A stretch of DNA of 64,000 nt from assembly GCA_902787555.1 (NCBI GenBank), contig CADAGO010000023.1:36113-100112 (forward strand), written 5' to 3'. The notes under the pieces were generated by a model. That model did not search any database. It had not been told where the DNA came from and saw nothing but the letters and a program-made list of their open reading frames with translations. This DNA is from an uncultured Bacteroidales bacterium (GTDB lineage Bacteria; Bacteroidota; Bacteroidia; Bacteroidales; Bacteroidaceae). Numbering within the stretch: the first letter of the stretch is position 1; each line of letters begins with the position of its first letter. Positions 7,973 to 17,006 of this stretch are shown here, one piece after another. The position numbers were made by a program, and so were the translations under genes.

Positions 7973-9409
7973 ATGAAACTGATTCCTACTTATACATGGG
8001 CAAAAAACGTGAGAGCCGTCCGACTCACCAACAAAAACTTCCGTGACAAACCATGGGCATCTGGAGGTATCCTCATCCTGTGCGTCATCATCGCCATGCT
8101 GTTAGCCAACCTGCCCTTTACACATCAACTCTATCACGATGTGCTCAATACCAGTCTCGCCATGAGCATCCAAAGTCCTATTCTCCCTGATGGCACACAC
8201 GCCATCGATTGGGTTTTCCCACATGGTATGACCGTTGAGAAGTTCATCAACGATATCCTCATGGTCATCTTCTTCTTCACCGTTGGACTTGAGATAAAGC
8301 GCGAAGTCGTGTGTGGAGAACTATCCTCCACCAAGAAAGCCATGCTACCTGTCATTGCAGCAGCAGGCGGAATGTTCTTCCCCGCCCTCATCTACTTACT
8401 CTTCAATCACGGCACTGATGCCGTTAGCGGATGGGGTATCCCCACTGCTACAGATATCGCCTTTGCTGTAGGCATCATGTCCATCCTTGGCAACCGCGTA
8501 CCTATCTCTCTGAAAGTTTTTCTCACAGCACTCGCTATAGCAGATGACCTCGGGGCAATCCTTGTCGTAGCTTTCTTTTATGGCGGGCATGTCAACATAG
8601 CTCTCCTTGCTATCGCCCTCATTCTTTTAGCTGCCATCTTCATTATGAACCAGATGGGTGAGAAACGTATGATGTACTACCTCATCCCAGCCATTGCTGT
8701 ATGGTTTCTGTTCTACTATGCAGGCATCCATGCTACTATGTCGGGGGTCGTCATGGCCTTCATGATACCTATGCAGGGAAAATACAACCGCGCCTATCTC
8801 ACTCGCAAGAATCGCGAATACGAGCATCGGCTTATCGAATATGAAACCATTGATGATATTGATGAAGTCAACGAAGAGTTCCCTAACGACTATCAACGCC
8901 ATTGTCTGCGTCGCATGAGCCACATCAGCGCCAACACCATGGGAATGTCCTATCGTCTCGAGCACGCACTCTCCCCATGGGTCAACTTTTTCATTATGCC
9001 TATCTTCGCACTTGCTAATGCAGGTGTAGAAATACCCGACTTCAGCTATTTCAACATCTTCCAATGGTCGCCAGAAATCGGTAGTGTAGGTATGGGTGTC
9101 TTCTTCGGACTCCTCTTAGGAAAGCCTATCGGCATCACCCTCGCCAGCTATTTAGCCATCAAGTTCAAGGTAGGTGAGATGCCTAAACGCGCCACATGGC
9201 CAATGCTCTTCGCTGTAGCATGCCTTGGCGGTATAGGTTTCACCATGAGCATCTTCGTCGATACTCTCTCGTTTGGTGATTACCCCGACCTTGTAGATCA
9301 TCTCCGTGCAAGTGGAAAGATAGCTGTCCTACTCGGCTCCCTCTCAGCAGGAATTCTTGGCAGCCTCCTCATACAAGTGGTACATAAGCTACAGAAGGTG
9401 ACAAGATGA
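7973..9409 (+). CDS. nhaA: Na+/H+ antiporter NhaA
   Basis: NhaA exchanges sodium for protons across the inner membrane for pH and salt homeostasis. The 478-residue protein has the family motifs F-F-F-T-V-G-L-E-I-K-R-E, T-A-T-D-I-A-F-A and A-I-A-D-D-L-G-A, the last holding the two ion-binding aspartates. It is longer than the roughly 390-residue E. coli protein because of a charged cytosolic insert at about 280-325 (R-E-Y-E-H-R-L-I-E-Y). A TTG at 7964 lies upstream in frame, but the ATG at 7973 is the more natural start, 5 bases after the AraC stop. Confidence 0.94.
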   Translation: MKLIPTYTWAKNVRAVRLTNKNFRDKPWASGGILILCVIIAMLLANLPFTHQLYHDVLNTSLAMSIQSPILPDGTHAIDWVFPHGMTVEKFINDILMVIFFFTVGLEIKREVVCGELSSTKKAMLPVIAAAGGMFFPALIYLLFNHGTDAVSGWGIPTATDIAFAVGIMSILGNRVPISLKVFLTALAIADDLGAILVVAFFYGGHVNIALLAIALILLAAIFIMNQMGEKRMMYYLIPAIAVWFLFYYAGIHATMSGVVMAFMIPMQGKYNRAYLTRKNREYEHRLIEYETIDDIDEVNEEFPNDYQRHCLRRMSHISANTMGMSYRLEHALSPWVNFFIMPIFALANAGVEIPDFSYFNIFQWSPEIGSVGMGVFFGLLLGKPIGITLASYLAIKFKVGEMPKRATWPMLFAVACLGGIGFTMSIFVDTLSFGDYPDLVDHLRASGKIAVLLGSLSAGILGSLLIQVVHKLQKVTR

Positions 9410-10614
9410 GCGAAACCATCAAAGACTATAGTAAAACCAAACGTGCATGCTACCTTGGGTTTGTGACACAAGCCATCGTAGCCAATTTCGCCCCTCTACT
9501 GTTCATAGCTTTTCATCGAGAGTTTGATATTCCAATAGCTAGCCTGGCACTGATTCCTGCTGTCTTTTATGCCGTCCAGCTCATCACGGATTTCCTGTGT
9601 GCCAAGTTCAAGAATATCGACTATCGCAAGAACATCATTGTCTCAGAGATAACCTCAGCTTTGGGGCTTGCAGGCTTGGCATTTATTCCAGCGCTCTGCT
9701 CCAATCCGCTAATAGGTATTCTCATCTGCGTATGCATATATGCAGTTGGAAGCGGTCTTATCGAAGTGCTATGCAGCCCTATTATTGAGGCTTGCCCTTT
9801 CCCTAACAAGGAGGGCATGATGAGCCTACTCCATTCTTTCTACTGCTGGGGAGCTGTTGGAGTGATTATCGGATCTACTCTTTTCTTCACACTTTTTGGG
9901 TTGGAAAACTGGCGACTTTTAGCATGCCTATGGGCATTGATACCTCTCTATAACATTATTAATTTTGCCACATGTCCCATCGAACCCATTGTCCAGGATT
10001 CTGAAGGAATGAGCATGAAACAACTGCTTACCAATCGGATGTTCTGGCTCTTCCTGCTTTTAATGATAGCAACCGGAGCCTCAGAGAGTTCTATGGCTCA
10101 GTGGACATCTGCCTTTGCAGAAGCTTCATTGGGAGTCGACAAGTCAATCGGCGACTTGGCAGGACCCTGCGGCTTTGCTTTCTGCATGGGACTAGGGCGT
10201 CTTTGGTATGGAAAGAAAGGTCAGAAGATGGATTTGTCTGCCTATATGACAATTGCCGGAATCCTGTGCTTTGCAGCCTACCTGACAGCATCCCTGTCAA
10301 CAGTTCCGATTGTTGCCTTTGTGGGTTGTATGATTTGCGGTATGGCCGTAAGCATCATGTGGCCTGGCTCTATCAGCCTTACATCTGCCCAGATTCCAGG
10401 AGGAGGTACAGCACTATTTGCGTTGCTTGCCCTAGCTGGAGACGTAGGTGGCACATTGGGTCCATCCCTTGTGGGACTTGGCACTCAATCTAGCGAGAAT
10501 GATATCCAAAGTGGCCTTCTGGCAGCATCTGCCTTTCCTATCCTTTTGGTGACAAGCCTTCTCTGTATTCGATGTAAGAAAGCAAAAAAGAAGGATTGTT
10601 CATCTAGTCGTTAA
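9406..10614 (+). CDS. Major facilitator superfamily transporter
   Basis: A 402-residue inner-membrane protein with about 12 hydrophobic segments, small-residue-rich helices (A-V-G-S-G-L, G-M-A-V-S-I-M-W-P-G) and a short basic C-terminus (K-K-A-K-K-K). Substrate unknown; the fold resembles sugar or drug MFS carriers such as FucP/TsgA types. It overlaps nhaA by 4 bases and closes the six-gene operon. A good intrinsic terminator follows at 10635-10664. Confidence 0.85.
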   Translation: MSETIKDYSKTKRACYLGFVTQAIVANFAPLLFIAFHREFDIPIASLALIPAVFYAVQLITDFLCAKFKNIDYRKNIIVSEITSALGLAGLAFIPALCSNPLIGILICVCIYAVGSGLIEVLCSPIIEACPFPNKEGMMSLLHSFYCWGAVGVIIGSTLFFTLFGLENWRLLACLWALIPLYNIINFATCPIEPIVQDSEGMSMKQLLTNRMFWLFLLLMIATGASESSMAQWTSAFAEASLGVDKSIGDLAGPCGFAFCMGLGRLWYGKKGQKMDLSAYMTIAGILCFAAYLTASLSTVPIVAFVGCMICGMAVSIMWPGSISLTSAQIPGGGTALFALLALAGDVGGTLGPSLVGLGTQSSENDIQSGLLAASAFPILLVTSLLCIRCKKAKKKDCSSSR

Positions 10615-10634
10615 ACAACAAATCACACATTTAC

Positions 10635-10664
10635 GAGGAACTGCAACAAGTTCCTCTTCTCTTT
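10635..10664 (+). terminator. Intrinsic terminator after the secG-MFS operon
   Basis: GAGGAACT (10635-10642), 6-nt loop, AGTTCCTC (10649-10656), followed by a pyrimidine-rich TTCTCTTT run. Confidence 0.7.
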
Positions 10665-10759
10665 CAGTTTTCTCTTTTCAATAGTTTTCGCCATACTGCA
10701 TTATAGGAGTCAATGCAGCAAAAATGCAATCAAGAGGGCTGTTCCACAGTTTTATCAGG

Positions 10760-10799
10760 AAAAACAGAACACGCCAAAAGTGATTTTGACGTGTTCTGT
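10760..10799 (-). terminator. Intrinsic terminator after the esterase gene
   Basis: ACAGAACACG at 10764-10773 pairs with CGTGTTCTGT at 10790-10799, with a further CAAAA/TTTTG pairing and a 4-nt loop. On the minus strand it is followed by five T, and it lies 23 bp past the stop of the minus-strand gene. Confidence 0.85.
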
Positions 10800-10821
10800 T
10801 GATAGGGTTTATCTCAACTCT

Positions 10822-11712
<891 letters not shown>

Positions 11713-11768
11713 TTACTGATTAATTTGTTGATAAAAAATGATTAAGTCTGTTAGTCTTTAATTTGAGT

Positions 11769-11800
11769 GCAAAGATAGTACTTTTCTATGACGCATCAAA
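11769..11800 (-). promoter_or_regulatory. Promoter of the CE1-like esterase
   Basis: Read on the minus strand: TTTG (11800-11797), 19 bp, TATCTTTGC (11777-11769). It sits in the gap between the GH51 stop and the esterase start. Confidence 0.7.
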
Positions 11801-11811
11801 TAGGAAAAGTC

Positions 11812-13788
11812 CTATTTCCACATCTTCACCACGGTGATAGAGTATGGCGAAAGTGGCAGGCGGAAGTTTCCAGACACCTTCATGCTACTCTTCTGTGGGA
11901 TGATGTTGTTGGGGTTGTCAATAGAATTCGTATCTTCGGGACGTGCACTCTTAAGCGTGATGACTTCTGCTTTTCCCTTTGGTTTTGCACCTTGGACTGT
12001 TATCGTCACCTGCTGTGCAGTTGCTCCTATGTTGACCACCTTGAGGTAAAGTTGTCCTGTGCGACTATCGACGGTAGTGTTGTAGTAAAGCTGGGGAACG
12101 GGTTCGCCACGCCCCATCGCTACTGTAGGAACTCCGTCGGCTAGCATCGGTACGACCTTGTCACCAAGATTCTGTGCAAACATACATTGTGCATGATAGG
12201 ATGGAGAGCCAAACGATGTAAGAGCATCATAACCGATGAGGTCGCTTTCCCATTGCATTCCACCTTGATTAACATTGACGAATAGAGGGGCATAACAATG
12301 CGCAACCACTATATCGGAATTGCGTTCCATACAGGTCATCCATGCGGCATCACCCAATGCAGCATTCATGTTGGTAGTTGGTGAACCTTCGCGTGTAGCC
12401 CACTCTCCACAGAAAATCTTGGGTCCTTTGCGGTCGTAAGAGTCGTACTGCTGTGCTGCACGATACATAGCTTCAGCGTTGCGGTAATAGTGTTCATCAA
12501 TAACATCTACCTTAACGGCTGCCGGATTTTCTGCATTGCCTCGCAGCGCACGTTCATCCTGTGTGGAGATTATCTGCAACTGAGGATACTTAGCCTTAAT
12601 GGCATCGTAGAACTGCATGAAGCGGTGTGAATAGCTACCGCTACGATCGAAGAAGTCTTCATTTCCGATTTCTACGTAGGTAAGATGGAATGGCTCGGGG
12701 TGTCCGTCTCTCACTCGTCGTGCTCCCCAACGGGTGTCGGGTCCTCCAATGGTATATTCAATTTCATCGAGCGCATCCTTGATAAAGGGTTCTAGCGCAT
12801 CACCTTCTACGTAGTCACCATTCAGAACATAGCCGGCAAAAACTCCAAGAATAGGCTCTGCACCACATTCTTCAGCCCAGCAAAGAAACTCCAACAGCCC
12901 CATACCGTCGGTTGACCAATAGCCCCATGGACTACGATGACCTGGACGAGTAGCGAGCGGGCCAATCGTACGCTTCCAGTCGAAACGCTCCTTGAAGGTA
13001 TTACCCTCAAGATAGTTACCACCTGGGAATCGCAGGAAGGTAGGACGCATCTCACGCAAAAGGTCCATGATATCAGTACGATACCAGTCAGATTTCACCG
13101 TATAAGTCTTCTTTGCCTTAGGGAACAATGTAGGATAAGCCAAAGCGTAATTACCAGCATTCTGGAACTGAATAAAGAACACAGCATCCTTTGTCTTCTT
13201 CACATCTGCTGCTGTCTGCAGGCTGAAAGTGTACTGCCGCCAATCGTTAGAACTGAGTGTGAGGTCCTGACTGGCAAAGACAGTGTTGCCATCAGTAGAG
13301 CGCAATCCGACTGTGATTCGGCCATTTCCCTTGAAGTAGGCATCACCTGAATAGGTGGTTGATGGACGGACAGCAATGCCCCAGAAGCCTGGATTCTCTA
13401 ACGAAACAGCTTTAGTCAGTTCAATGGAGAGCGAACGTTTTTGGATGAAGCTGATGCCACCTGTGGTATTGAAGCGCAAGGTCCCAGCTGTTGAGTCGCT
13501 GAGCAACCAATAACGTGGTTTTGGGGCAGAACCACTAGGACGGGCTCCTCCACCCTGCTGTCGACGGCCTTGCTGACCACCAGTCATCTCCTGCATTGCG
13601 ATGTCGCGCAGTAATTGTGAATAGAGTCCTCCTTCGTATGAGAAATTGATTTCCTCTGTCATCAATCCATAAAATGTAGGACTAACGGTACGCTGGGCCT
13701 TATCTACCTGAAGGGTCAGTTTAGGCTGTGCATTAACGGATGCTGTCATCAAAAGAGATGCAGCCAAGGCGATAAACATTGTTTTCAT
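11812..13788 (-). CDS. Secreted alpha-L-arabinofuranosidase, GH51
   Basis: A 658-residue exported enzyme (signal peptide ending A-S-V-N-A-Q). It removes arabinose from arabinoxylan or arabinan. GH51 hallmarks: F-Y-G-L-M-T-E-E-I-N near the N-terminus, F-L-R-F-P-G-G-N-Y, the acid/base motif V-E-I-G-N-E, and the nucleophile stretch F-C-G-E-W-A. An all-beta carbohydrate-binding-like region lies between residues 100 and 220. Residues 69-88 are an odd insertion rich in Gly, Gln and Arg (T-G-G-Q-Q-G-R-R-Q-Q-G-G-G). The neighbouring CE1-like esterase suggests joint work on feruloylated arabinoxylan. Confidence 0.93.
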   Translation of the reverse strand: MKTMFIALAASLLMTASVNAQPKLTLQVDKAQRTVSPTFYGLMTEEINFSYEGGLYSQLLRDIAMQEMTGGQQGRRQQGGGARPSGSAPKPRYWLLSDSTAGTLRFNTTGGISFIQKRSLSIELTKAVSLENPGFWGIAVRPSTTYSGDAYFKGNGRITVGLRSTDGNTVFASQDLTLSSNDWRQYTFSLQTAADVKKTKDAVFFIQFQNAGNYALAYPTLFPKAKKTYTVKSDWYRTDIMDLLREMRPTFLRFPGGNYLEGNTFKERFDWKRTIGPLATRPGHRSPWGYWSTDGMGLLEFLCWAEECGAEPILGVFAGYVLNGDYVEGDALEPFIKDALDEIEYTIGGPDTRWGARRVRDGHPEPFHLTYVEIGNEDFFDRSGSYSHRFMQFYDAIKAKYPQLQIISTQDERALRGNAENPAAVKVDVIDEHYYRNAEAMYRAAQQYDSYDRKGPKIFCGEWATREGSPTTNMNAALGDAAWMTCMERNSDIVVAHCYAPLFVNVNQGGMQWESDLIGYDALTSFGSPSYHAQCMFAQNLGDKVVPMLADGVPTVAMGRGEPVPQLYYNTTVDSRTGQLYLKVVNIGATAQQVTITVQGAKPKGKAEVITLKSARPEDTNSIDNPNNIIPQKSSMKVSGNFRLPLSPYSITVVKMWK

Positions 13789-13873
13789 GATTGTAAGGGA
13801 TTATGTAATTTTTGAAAAAGAAAAACTCGTTTTAACATGTGATTAATGATTCATAAAAACACACTGATTGTTT

Positions 13874-13904
13874 GCAAATTTAATAAAAATAAATGAATTA
13901 ACAA
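13874..13904 (-). promoter_or_regulatory. Promoter of GH51
   Basis: Minus strand: TTG (13904-13902), 19 bp, TAAATTTGC (13882-13874). The leader to the GH51 ATG is about 80 nt. It is divergent from the promoter at 13935. Confidence 0.65.
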
Positions 13905-13934
13905 GAAGAATTATAAAAAAGTATCAAATTATGC

Positions 13935-13964
13935 TTGTATTGCTCAAAAAAAATGTTACTTTTG
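13935..13964 (+). promoter_or_regulatory. Promoter of the Ala-rich lipoprotein gene
   Basis: TTG (13935-13937), 19 bp, TACTTTTG (13957-13964), about 50 nt upstream of the start at 14016. Confidence 0.68.
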
Positions 13965-14015
13965 CAGCGAAGTTTCAATGGACCTTCCATTATTAACACT
14001 TAAAAGAATTGCATT

Positions 14016-14663
14016 ATGAAGAAAATTTTAGTGATTGTTACTGTAGCTCTTGCTACTACTTTTTGTGCTTGTACAAACAGCAGCACATCAACAAATTCTA
14101 ACGAAGACACACTGACTGCTGAAGCAGCTGATGCTATCGTCGACGAAGATTTGAGTCAACTCCTTGATGAAATTGCAGGAGATGTTGAAGCCCAAGATGC
14201 TGACGCTCTGCAGAGCTCTGTCGAAGCTTTCAAAGCACGTATTCAAGCGCTCATCAATGCTGGTAACGTTTCAGTTGCGCAAAAGTATCTCGAGTCACTT
14301 AAAGGTTATCTTGTAACAAACAAAGAACAAGTTGAAGCCATTAGTGCCACAGTTGCAGAATCAGCAGAGACTACTGTAGAAAGTCTTGTTCAGAAAGTGG
14401 CTAATCTGCCATCAGACGTTGCAAAAACTGCCCAAGACGCAGCAGAGGATATTGCTAACGCTGCTGTCAACAAAGCAAATGAAACCGTAGACGCTGCTAA
14501 AGAAGCTGCTGATGCAGCCAAGACGGAAGCAGAAACAAAAGCTAAAGAAGCTGTGGAAGCACAGAAGCAGAAAGCAAGCGAAGCCATTGATGCACAGCAG
14601 CAAAAGGCAAACGACGCTATCAACAAGGCTGCCGATGATGTAAAGAAACAACTTGGTTTGTAA
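14016..14663 (+). CDS. Ala/Lys-rich coiled-coil lipoprotein
   Basis: A 215-residue protein with a signal sequence and lipobox (A-T-T-F-C-A-C). The mature part is almost entirely helical and made of Ala, Lys, Glu and Gln, with heptad-like repeats such as A-K-E-A-A-D-A-A-K-T-E-A-E and A-Q-K-Q-K-A-S-E-A in the last 80 residues, resembling LEA or apolipoprotein-like amphipathic helices. Likely a periplasmic or outer-membrane anchored rod; true function unknown. It is a monocistronic unit with its own promoter and terminator. Confidence 0.8.
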   Translation: MKKILVIVTVALATTFCACTNSSTSTNSNEDTLTAEAADAIVDEDLSQLLDEIAGDVEAQDADALQSSVEAFKARIQALINAGNVSVAQKYLESLKGYLVTNKEQVEAISATVAESAETTVESLVQKVANLPSDVAKTAQDAAEDIANAAVNKANETVDAAKEAADAAKTEAETKAKEAVEAQKQKASEAIDAQQQKANDAINKAADDVKKQLGL

Positions 14664-14692
14664 TTAACTATTTGTCTTAACATTTCACAACT

Positions 14693-14731
14693 GTGGGTAT
14701 ACATCGCAAAATGTATATCCACATTGTTTTT
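14693..14731 (+). terminator. Intrinsic terminator
   Basis: GTGGGTATACAT (14693-14704), 6-nt loop, ATGTATATCCAC (14711-14722) with one wobble pair, then a T-rich run. It lies 30 bp after the lipoprotein stop. Confidence 0.85.
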
Positions 14732-14892
14732 GCAAATGTCTGCCCTACAAGAAATCGTTTTTGACAAATGACCATCGTGACCATATTTTCAGGATTGTAA
14801 ACATGATGCACCTGAAATTAATAACTATACTTTACGCGATGATATATTTGTTTACACAACTATATTCAAGGCGTCATTTTTATGCTTTTCCC

Positions 14893-14923
14893 TTGATTAT
14901 ATGGAAAAGACTAAGTACTTTTG
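14893..14923 (+). promoter_or_regulatory. Promoter-like site upstream of the 11-bp repeat
   Basis: TTG (14893-14895), 20 bp, TACTTTTG (14916-14923). No recognisable gene follows, so it may drive a short non-coding transcript. Confidence 0.5.
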
Positions 14924-14958
14924 TAGTGTAAAAACAGCCGGAAAAGTACGCAAGTGCC

Positions 14959-15013
14959 GAGCACACACTGAGCACACACCGAGCACCTACCGAGCACCTA
15001 CAGAGCATACGAA
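14959..15013. repeat. 11-bp tandem repeat, about 4.5 copies
   Basis: Units: GAGCACACACT, GAGCACACACC, GAGCACCTACC, GAGCACCTACA, then a diverged GAGCATACGAA. Contiguous, without spacers. Confidence 0.85.
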
Positions 15014-15264
15014 GCCCCCTTCAAGCCCTTCGTTTCTCCTTTGGGAAGATAATCCTACCGCCTTCGCAAGCTTGCTGCGATACTGCGGTATCCTTGAGGG
15101 AGGACTAGGAGAGTTAAGAGTTAGGGGTTAAGAGTTGTTTTTGATGGGAAGTCATTCGACAGACTAATGACAAGTCAATTCATCAGTTTTTTTGTTTTGT
15201 GCCAAAACTTCTATATCATTGCAGTGTTTTTTTACGTTATTTTACGATTTTTTTCGTTTTTTGC

Positions 15265-15295
15265 TTGCTGATTAAAAAAAAATGCCTATTTTTGC
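15265..15295 (+). promoter_or_regulatory. Promoter of the small lipoprotein
   Basis: TTG (15265-15267), 19 bp, TATTTTTGC (15287-15295), about 55 nt before the ATG. Confidence 0.68.
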
Positions 15296-15356
15296 AGTGA
15301 AAGCATAACTACAACAAAAACAAATATAACAACAACCTTACTTATTAAATTAAAAA

Positions 15357-15683
15357 ATGAACATGCTTATGAATGCTAAAAGACACCTCCTATCACTATG
15401 TGCCGCTTCAGGGCTGGCACTGATTTTGACAGCATGCAGTCCATCAACTCCCCAAGAAAAAGTTGTGGCTAGTTTTGAAGATGCCATCGAACGAGTGGAA
15501 AAAGCAAAAAGCCAACAAGCACTCAACGGAACCTCACAGATTCTAATCGGTGACATCAACAAATCGCTCAAAGGACTTACTCCCGTAGAGCAAAACAAGG
15601 TAATGACTTCGAAAGAAGTACTTACTATAGAAAAAGTATACAATAAGAAAGTAACAGAAAAAAGAAAGAGCCTGAGAAAATAA
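15357..15683 (+). CDS. Small lipoprotein, unknown function
   Basis: A 108-residue protein whose first 28 residues form a signal sequence with lipobox L-I-L-T-A-C. The mature part is charged and helical (E-K-V-V-A-S-F-E-D-A-I-E-R-V-E-K-A-K) and ends in a basic tail. Three in-frame ATGs occur in the first six codons; the first is used here, and the third is equally plausible. Its 3' end shares a terminator hairpin with the convergent MFS gene, the stop lying in the loop. No family recognised. Confidence 0.72.
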   Translation: MNMLMNAKRHLLSLCAASGLALILTACSPSTPQEKVVASFEDAIERVEKAKSQQALNGTSQILIGDINKSLKGLTPVEQNKVMTSKEVLTIEKVYNKKVTEKRKSLRK

Positions 15684-15696
15684 TCAGGCTTTTTCT
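15669..15696. terminator. Bidirectional terminator overlapping two gene ends
   Basis: AGCCTGA and TCAGGCT form a stem with the lipoprotein stop codon in the loop. T-rich runs flank it on both strands, so it can end both convergent transcripts. Confidence 0.8.
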
Positions 15697-16973
15697 TCTT
15701 CTATCTTTACAAGGGCAGTTACTGCAAAAGTAACTAAACAGAGAGCCATAACAATAAGGAAGAATGTCTGGTAGCCCACACTTTCAGAAATAAGTCCAGA
15801 CACCATTCCTGGCAACATCACACCACCAAGATATTGGCCCGCAGTACAAATAGCAAAGACTGCGGTAGTACGTTCTCCGCGTGAGAAATGTACAAGATAG
15901 AGGGTATAAGCTGCAAATCCCAAACCATAGCCTATCTGCTCGATGCAGACACAACTACCTATCAACCAAACACTGTCGGTTGGAACATAGCTAAGGTAGA
16001 CATATACCAAATCAGGAAGGGTGATGCACAGAACCAAAGGCCACAAACATTTTTTCAAGCCCCACTTTGAAACAGCCCAACCACCTATGATTCCTCCTGC
16101 AAGAAGTCCGATAACACCTAATGTTCCGTATACCAGTCCAAAATCAACCTTCGTCATCTCAAGCCCCCCTTCTGCGACACTGCGAGTAAGGAATAAAGGT
16201 ACAATCTTTGTAAGCAATCCTTCTGGCAAGCGGAACAACAGGATAAATAACAAGGCTGTAATAATATGAGGTTTGCGTGCAAAAACTTTAAGTGTATTCC
16301 AGAACTCAACCAGTTGAGTTTTTAACACAAACCTATCATGAAGAGGTTGTTCCACCTTTGGAAGGGCGATACTATGGAATAAACCCAAAGCCAACATCAA
16401 CAGCGCCATGATAACAAAAATGATGGCCCAAGCCAAACTATTTTGCGAGTTGTCATCATGAACACTACTCGTAAGACTAAGCGCTATGACGGCCTGAAGA
16501 GTTACCATACCACCTTGACCCAACATCATGCCAATACGGTAGAAAGTATTACGTACACCCACATAGAGTTCTTGTTCACGATTATTCAGTCCGATGATAT
16601 AGAATCCATCTGCAGACACATCATGGGTTGCACTCGCAAATGCAATCAACATAAAAATGGCTAACGAACATTGTAACCAATAAGCTGTTGGAATAGTAAA
16701 GGCAACAGCAGCAAGGGCGAGTCCCATCAAGAACTGCATTGAAAGTATCCACCAACGTTTGGTCTTGAAGTTATCGACGAAAGGACTCCAAAGCGGTTTG
16801 ATTACCCATGGTAATCCAAGCCAACCAGTATAGACAGTAATCTGGCCATCGGTCAAACCAAAATCTTTGAACATGATGACTGATATCAGCATCACAGCAG
16901 AAAACGGAAGTGACTCACCTAAATAGAGTGTAGGTACCCACGCCCAAGGTCTAACGAAATGATTCTTTATCAT
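15684..16973 (-). CDS. AmpG-like MFS transporter (putative muropeptide importer)
   Basis: A 429-residue inner-membrane carrier with 12 hydrophobic segments. The N-terminal half reads like AmpG: L-Y-L-G-E-S-L-P, then G-L-P-W-V-I-K-P-L-W-S-P-F-V-D. AmpG brings anhydro-muropeptides released from the wall into the cytosol. The open frame starts at a TTG (16997); the ATG at 16973 fits the family better. It follows the SpoIID-like gene by 33 bases, and the three genes to 20599 form one operon, consistent with cell-wall recycling. A sugar substrate other than a muropeptide cannot be excluded. Confidence 0.83.
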   Translation of the reverse strand: MIKNHFVRPWAWVPTLYLGESLPFSAVMLISVIMFKDFGLTDGQITVYTGWLGLPWVIKPLWSPFVDNFKTKRWWILSMQFLMGLALAAVAFTIPTAYWLQCSLAIFMLIAFASATHDVSADGFYIIGLNNREQELYVGVRNTFYRIGMMLGQGGMVTLQAVIALSLTSSVHDDNSQNSLAWAIIFVIMALLMLALGLFHSIALPKVEQPLHDRFVLKTQLVEFWNTLKVFARKPHIITALLFILLFRLPEGLLTKIVPLFLTRSVAEGGLEMTKVDFGLVYGTLGVIGLLAGGIIGGWAVSKWGLKKCLWPLVLCITLPDLVYVYLSYVPTDSVWLIGSCVCIEQIGYGLGFAAYTLYLVHFSRGERTTAVFAICTAGQYLGGVMLPGMVSGLISESVGYQTFFLIVMALCLVTFAVTALVKIEEEKA

Positions 16974-17006
16974 ATTGTTTTCTATATTTTTACTCAAAAG
17001 GTTTCT

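Larger units (their letters stand above)
14732..15264. other. Non-coding stretch with promoter-like site, tandem repeat and inverted repeats
   Basis: No convincing gene is seen here. A 76-codon ORF at 14901-15131 runs through the repeat and has the composition of translated repeat, so I do not call it. The stretch holds a promoter-like site (14893-14923), an 11-bp tandem repeat (14959-15013) and an imperfect long inverted structure (TCTCCT at 15035-15040 with AGGAGA at 15107-15112, inner TACCGC/GCGGTA and TCGCA/TGCGA pairs). Confidence 0.6.

Noticed and set aside
14901-15131. 76-codon ORF over the 11-bp repeat
   Set aside because: Its sequence is the translated repeat, with no hydrophobic core or family match; period 11 is not a coding period.
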